Source of the DNA: Frankiaceae bacterium
Lineage (GTDB): Bacteria > Actinomycetota > Actinomycetes > JAVEEB01
DNA length: 7,228 nt
Assembly (NCBI GenBank): GCA_030840665.1
Contig: JAVEEB010000125.1
Location: 1 to 7,228 of the forward strand
Direction of reading: 5' to 3'
Position numbers and translations under genes: made by a program. Under the pieces are notes generated by a model. It did not search any database. It had not been told where the DNA came from and saw nothing but the letters and a program-made list of their open reading frames with translations. Below, piece after piece: positions 5,866-7,228 of this stretch. Position 1 is the first letter of the stretch, and each line of letters starts with the position of its first letter.

Positions 5866-7191
5866 CTACCGGCGCCGGGACAGCGGCAGGACGACCAACG
5901 TCACGACAGCCGCGATGGCGAACGACAGCAGCGACGCGCTCATCCACGGCTGCGGGGTGAAGTGCAGCGCCGTCTGCGCCGCGGTCCACCGTTCCGTCCA
6001 CCAAGTGGTCAGTGGGGTCGGATAGACGAGTTGGTACGACAGGAAGCCCAGCACCCACGGCAGCAGCAGCCAGGGCCGCGCCGGGGCGTTCGCGGACGTG
6101 TCCCACTCGCGCCGCTGCGTGAAGAACGTGACGATCAGGACGGCGGACAGCGGGACGAAGACGGCGCCGAGCAGCAGCAGGAAACTCTCGTAGTTCTGCA
6201 GGTCGACGAGCAGGGCGATGCCGGTGGCCAGCACGCCGATCGTGGCCGCCAGCACGCGCCGGTCGAGCCGCGGCAGGATGTTCTGCGTCGAGATCGCGGT
6301 GGAGTAGACGTTGGCGAAGGCCTCGTCGACCTCGTCGATCGCGAGGATCGCGAGGGCGACGCCGGCGACGGGGACGGCGAGAAGGGCCGTCGCCACGCTC
6401 CCGTTCTTGTCCGCCATCCCGGCGAACGCGAAGACGCCGAGCAGCAGGTAGACGGCGCCACCGGAGCCCCACCCGGCGAACGTGCCGCCGAAGGCCGCGC
6501 CGCGTGTCCGGGAGTGCCGCGAGTAGTCCGCGGCGAGCGGCGCCCATGACACGGCCAACCCGACGACCAGGTCGACGGCCGGCCAGAAGTTCGCCCAGTT
6601 GCCCGCCGTCCACGGCCCGACGCCCTTGTGCAGCACGGAGATGAGCAGGTACGCCGAAGCGGCGAGCACCACGAGCACGAGGTATTTGCGGAGCCGCTTG
6701 ATGAACGTCAACGGGAACACCGCGAGCGCCGTTGCGGCCGCGCCGGCGAGCACGATGAACACCCACCGCAGCGACGGCGTCGTCAGCGACTGCGCCGCCG
6801 TCGCGATGACGAGGATCTCGACGACCGCCCACCCGATGCACTGCGCGATGTTGAGCACCGTGGGCAGATAGGACAGCTTCGTGCCCAGAAGGCCGCGCAG
6901 CAGGACCATCGCCGGAGCGCCGGTCGCGGCGCCGGGCACGGCGGTCAGCGCGAGGATGAGCGAGCCCAGCAAGACCCCGACGAGGACGGCCGCGACCGTC
7001 GCGATCAGGGAGGAGCCGCCGGGCAGCAGGAAAGGCGCGAGGACCGGCAAGGTCAGGCTGATGCCGAGGTTGCCCCACAACGAGAACTGGTCGAGGAAGC
7101 CGAGCGTGCGCGGCGACTCCTCCGTGAGGAGGTAGGGCGCCTCACGTTCATCGGAAAGAGCGGGCAGCGGGGATTGGATTGTCGACGTCAT
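5866..7191 (-). CDS. cytX: NCS1-family transporter, probable CytX-type hydroxymethylpyrimidine permease
   Basis: This 441-residue inner-membrane permease belongs to the nucleobase-cation-symport-1 family (cytosine, purine, hydantoin and thiamine-precursor carriers). It has about twelve hydrophobic segments from residue 44 to 437. Family marks are DQFSLWGNLGISL (34-46, first helix with the substrate-site tryptophan region), SWAPLAADYSRHSR (215-228), FANVYSTAIS (292-301) and NYESFLLLLGAVFVPL (333-348). Cytosine permease and CytX are relatives. The TPP riboswitch ending 9 nt upstream of the ATG at 7191 argues for a thiamine-related substrate, and CytX is the riboswitch-linked NCS1 member predicted to import hydroxymethylpyrimidine. 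The start codon is supported by GGGAG 9 nt upstream. A small hairpin follows the gene. The family is certain, and the substrate is inferred from the riboswitch. Confidence 0.88.
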   Translation of the reverse strand: MTSTIQSPLPALSDEREAPYLLTEESPRTLGFLDQFSLWGNLGISLTLPVLAPFLLPGGSSLIATVAAVLVGVLLGSLILALTAVPGAATGAPAMVLLRGLLGTKLSYLPTVLNIAQCIGWAVVEILVIATAAQSLTTPSLRWVFIVLAGAAATALAVFPLTFIKRLRKYLVLVVLAASAYLLISVLHKGVGPWTAGNWANFWPAVDLVVGLAVSWAPLAADYSRHSRTRGAAFGGTFAGWGSGGAVYLLLGVFAFAGMADKNGSVATALLAVPVAGVALAILAIDEVDEAFANVYSTAISTQNILPRLDRRVLAATIGVLATGIALLVDLQNYESFLLLLGAVFVPLSAVLIVTFFTQRREWDTSANAPARPWLLLPWVLGFLSYQLVYPTPLTTWWTERWTAAQTALHFTPQPWMSASLLSFAIAAVVTLVVLPLSRRR

Positions 7192-7200
7192 CGCGGAGTG

Positions 7201-7228
7201 CTCCCTACGCCGGCATTACCCGGTCAGG
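7201..7228 (-). promoter_or_regulatory. TPP (THI-box) riboswitch, 3' portion, cut by window edge
   Basis: Read on the minus strand, the 28 nt contain CCTGA, then CCGG-GTAATG-CCGG (the P5 stem and loop), then GCGTAGGGAG. This is the highly conserved 3' half of the thiamine pyrophosphate aptamer, comparable to CCTGATCTGGATAATGCCAG and GCGTAGGGA in E. coli thiM. The 5' half (P2/P3 with the CTGAGA motif) lies beyond the window. The GGGAG at the end is also the only plausible ribosome binding site for the transporter, 9 nt before its ATG. TPP binding would therefore be expected to hide it and block translation. Confidence 0.92.

Noticed and set aside
5444..7078. 544-codon minus-strand frame overlapping the NCS1 gene in another frame
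   Set aside because: It is an Arg/Ala-rich shadow. The +1-shifted frame carries the conserved transporter with a proper start and a riboswitch upstream.
1..7228. Frequent GTACG pentamers considered as a dispersed repeat or restriction-related motif
   Set aside because: Most lie inside genes where TAC is the favoured tyrosine codon next to G/C-rich codons, so codon use explains them.
1..7228. tRNA, rRNA, CRISPR, insertion sequence or phage elements
   Set aside because: No tRNA-like cloverleaf, spaced direct repeats, transposase or integrase motifs or terminal inverted repeats were seen on either strand.

Overview
This is a high-GC window (about 70% by eye) from what is very probably an actinobacterium. 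The evidence is frequent GTG starts, strong G/C preference at third codon positions, an actinobacterial-type prephenate dehydratase/seryl-tRNA synthetase neighbourhood, a DUF4446 protein, a GT87 polyprenol-dependent mannosyltransferase-like membrane protein and an RsbW-type ATPase. The genus cannot be named from this sequence. All seven convincing genes lie on the minus strand, so the window reads right to left. The long plus-strand open frames are antisense shadows of a GC-rich genome.

Layout in the direction of transcription. (1) 7228-7201: the 3' end of a TPP (THI-box) riboswitch, cut by the window edge. (2) 7191-5866: an NCS1-family transporter, probably CytX-like, taking up hydroxymethylpyrimidine or a related thiamine precursor, followed 12 nt later by a short hairpin that may be a terminator. 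(3) 5769-5362: a small stand-alone anti-sigma-factor-type histidine-kinase-like ATPase, with a strong hairpin plus T-tract terminator at 5291-5248. (4) 5195-2499: a tightly packed group of a GT2 glycosyltransferase, a GT87 membrane glycosyltransferase and a small PAS-domain protein, with gaps of 4 and 11 nt. (5) 2425-1904: a DUF4446 membrane-anchored protein of unknown function. (6) 1854-922: pheA, monofunctional prephenate dehydratase with a phenylalanine-sensing ACT domain. (7) 765-1: the N-terminal 255 residues of serS, cut just before motif 2.

How the genes fit together. Thiamine status probably controls the transporter, because its likely ribosome binding site lies inside the riboswitch 3' strand. 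The GT2/GT87 pair resembles a lipid-linked sugar pathway, with a cytoplasmic GT-A enzyme that could make a polyprenyl-phosphate sugar and a membrane GT-C enzyme that could use it outside. The PAS protein is translated next to them and has no recognisable output domain. pheA and serS are housekeeping amino-acid and translation genes.

No clear novel defence or mobile system is present. The most notable points are the truncated riboswitch, the PAS gene in a glycosyltransferase operon, a repeated TANNNT-then-GTG arrangement suggesting leaderless transcripts at three genes, and a G-quadruplex-capable run between pheA and serS.
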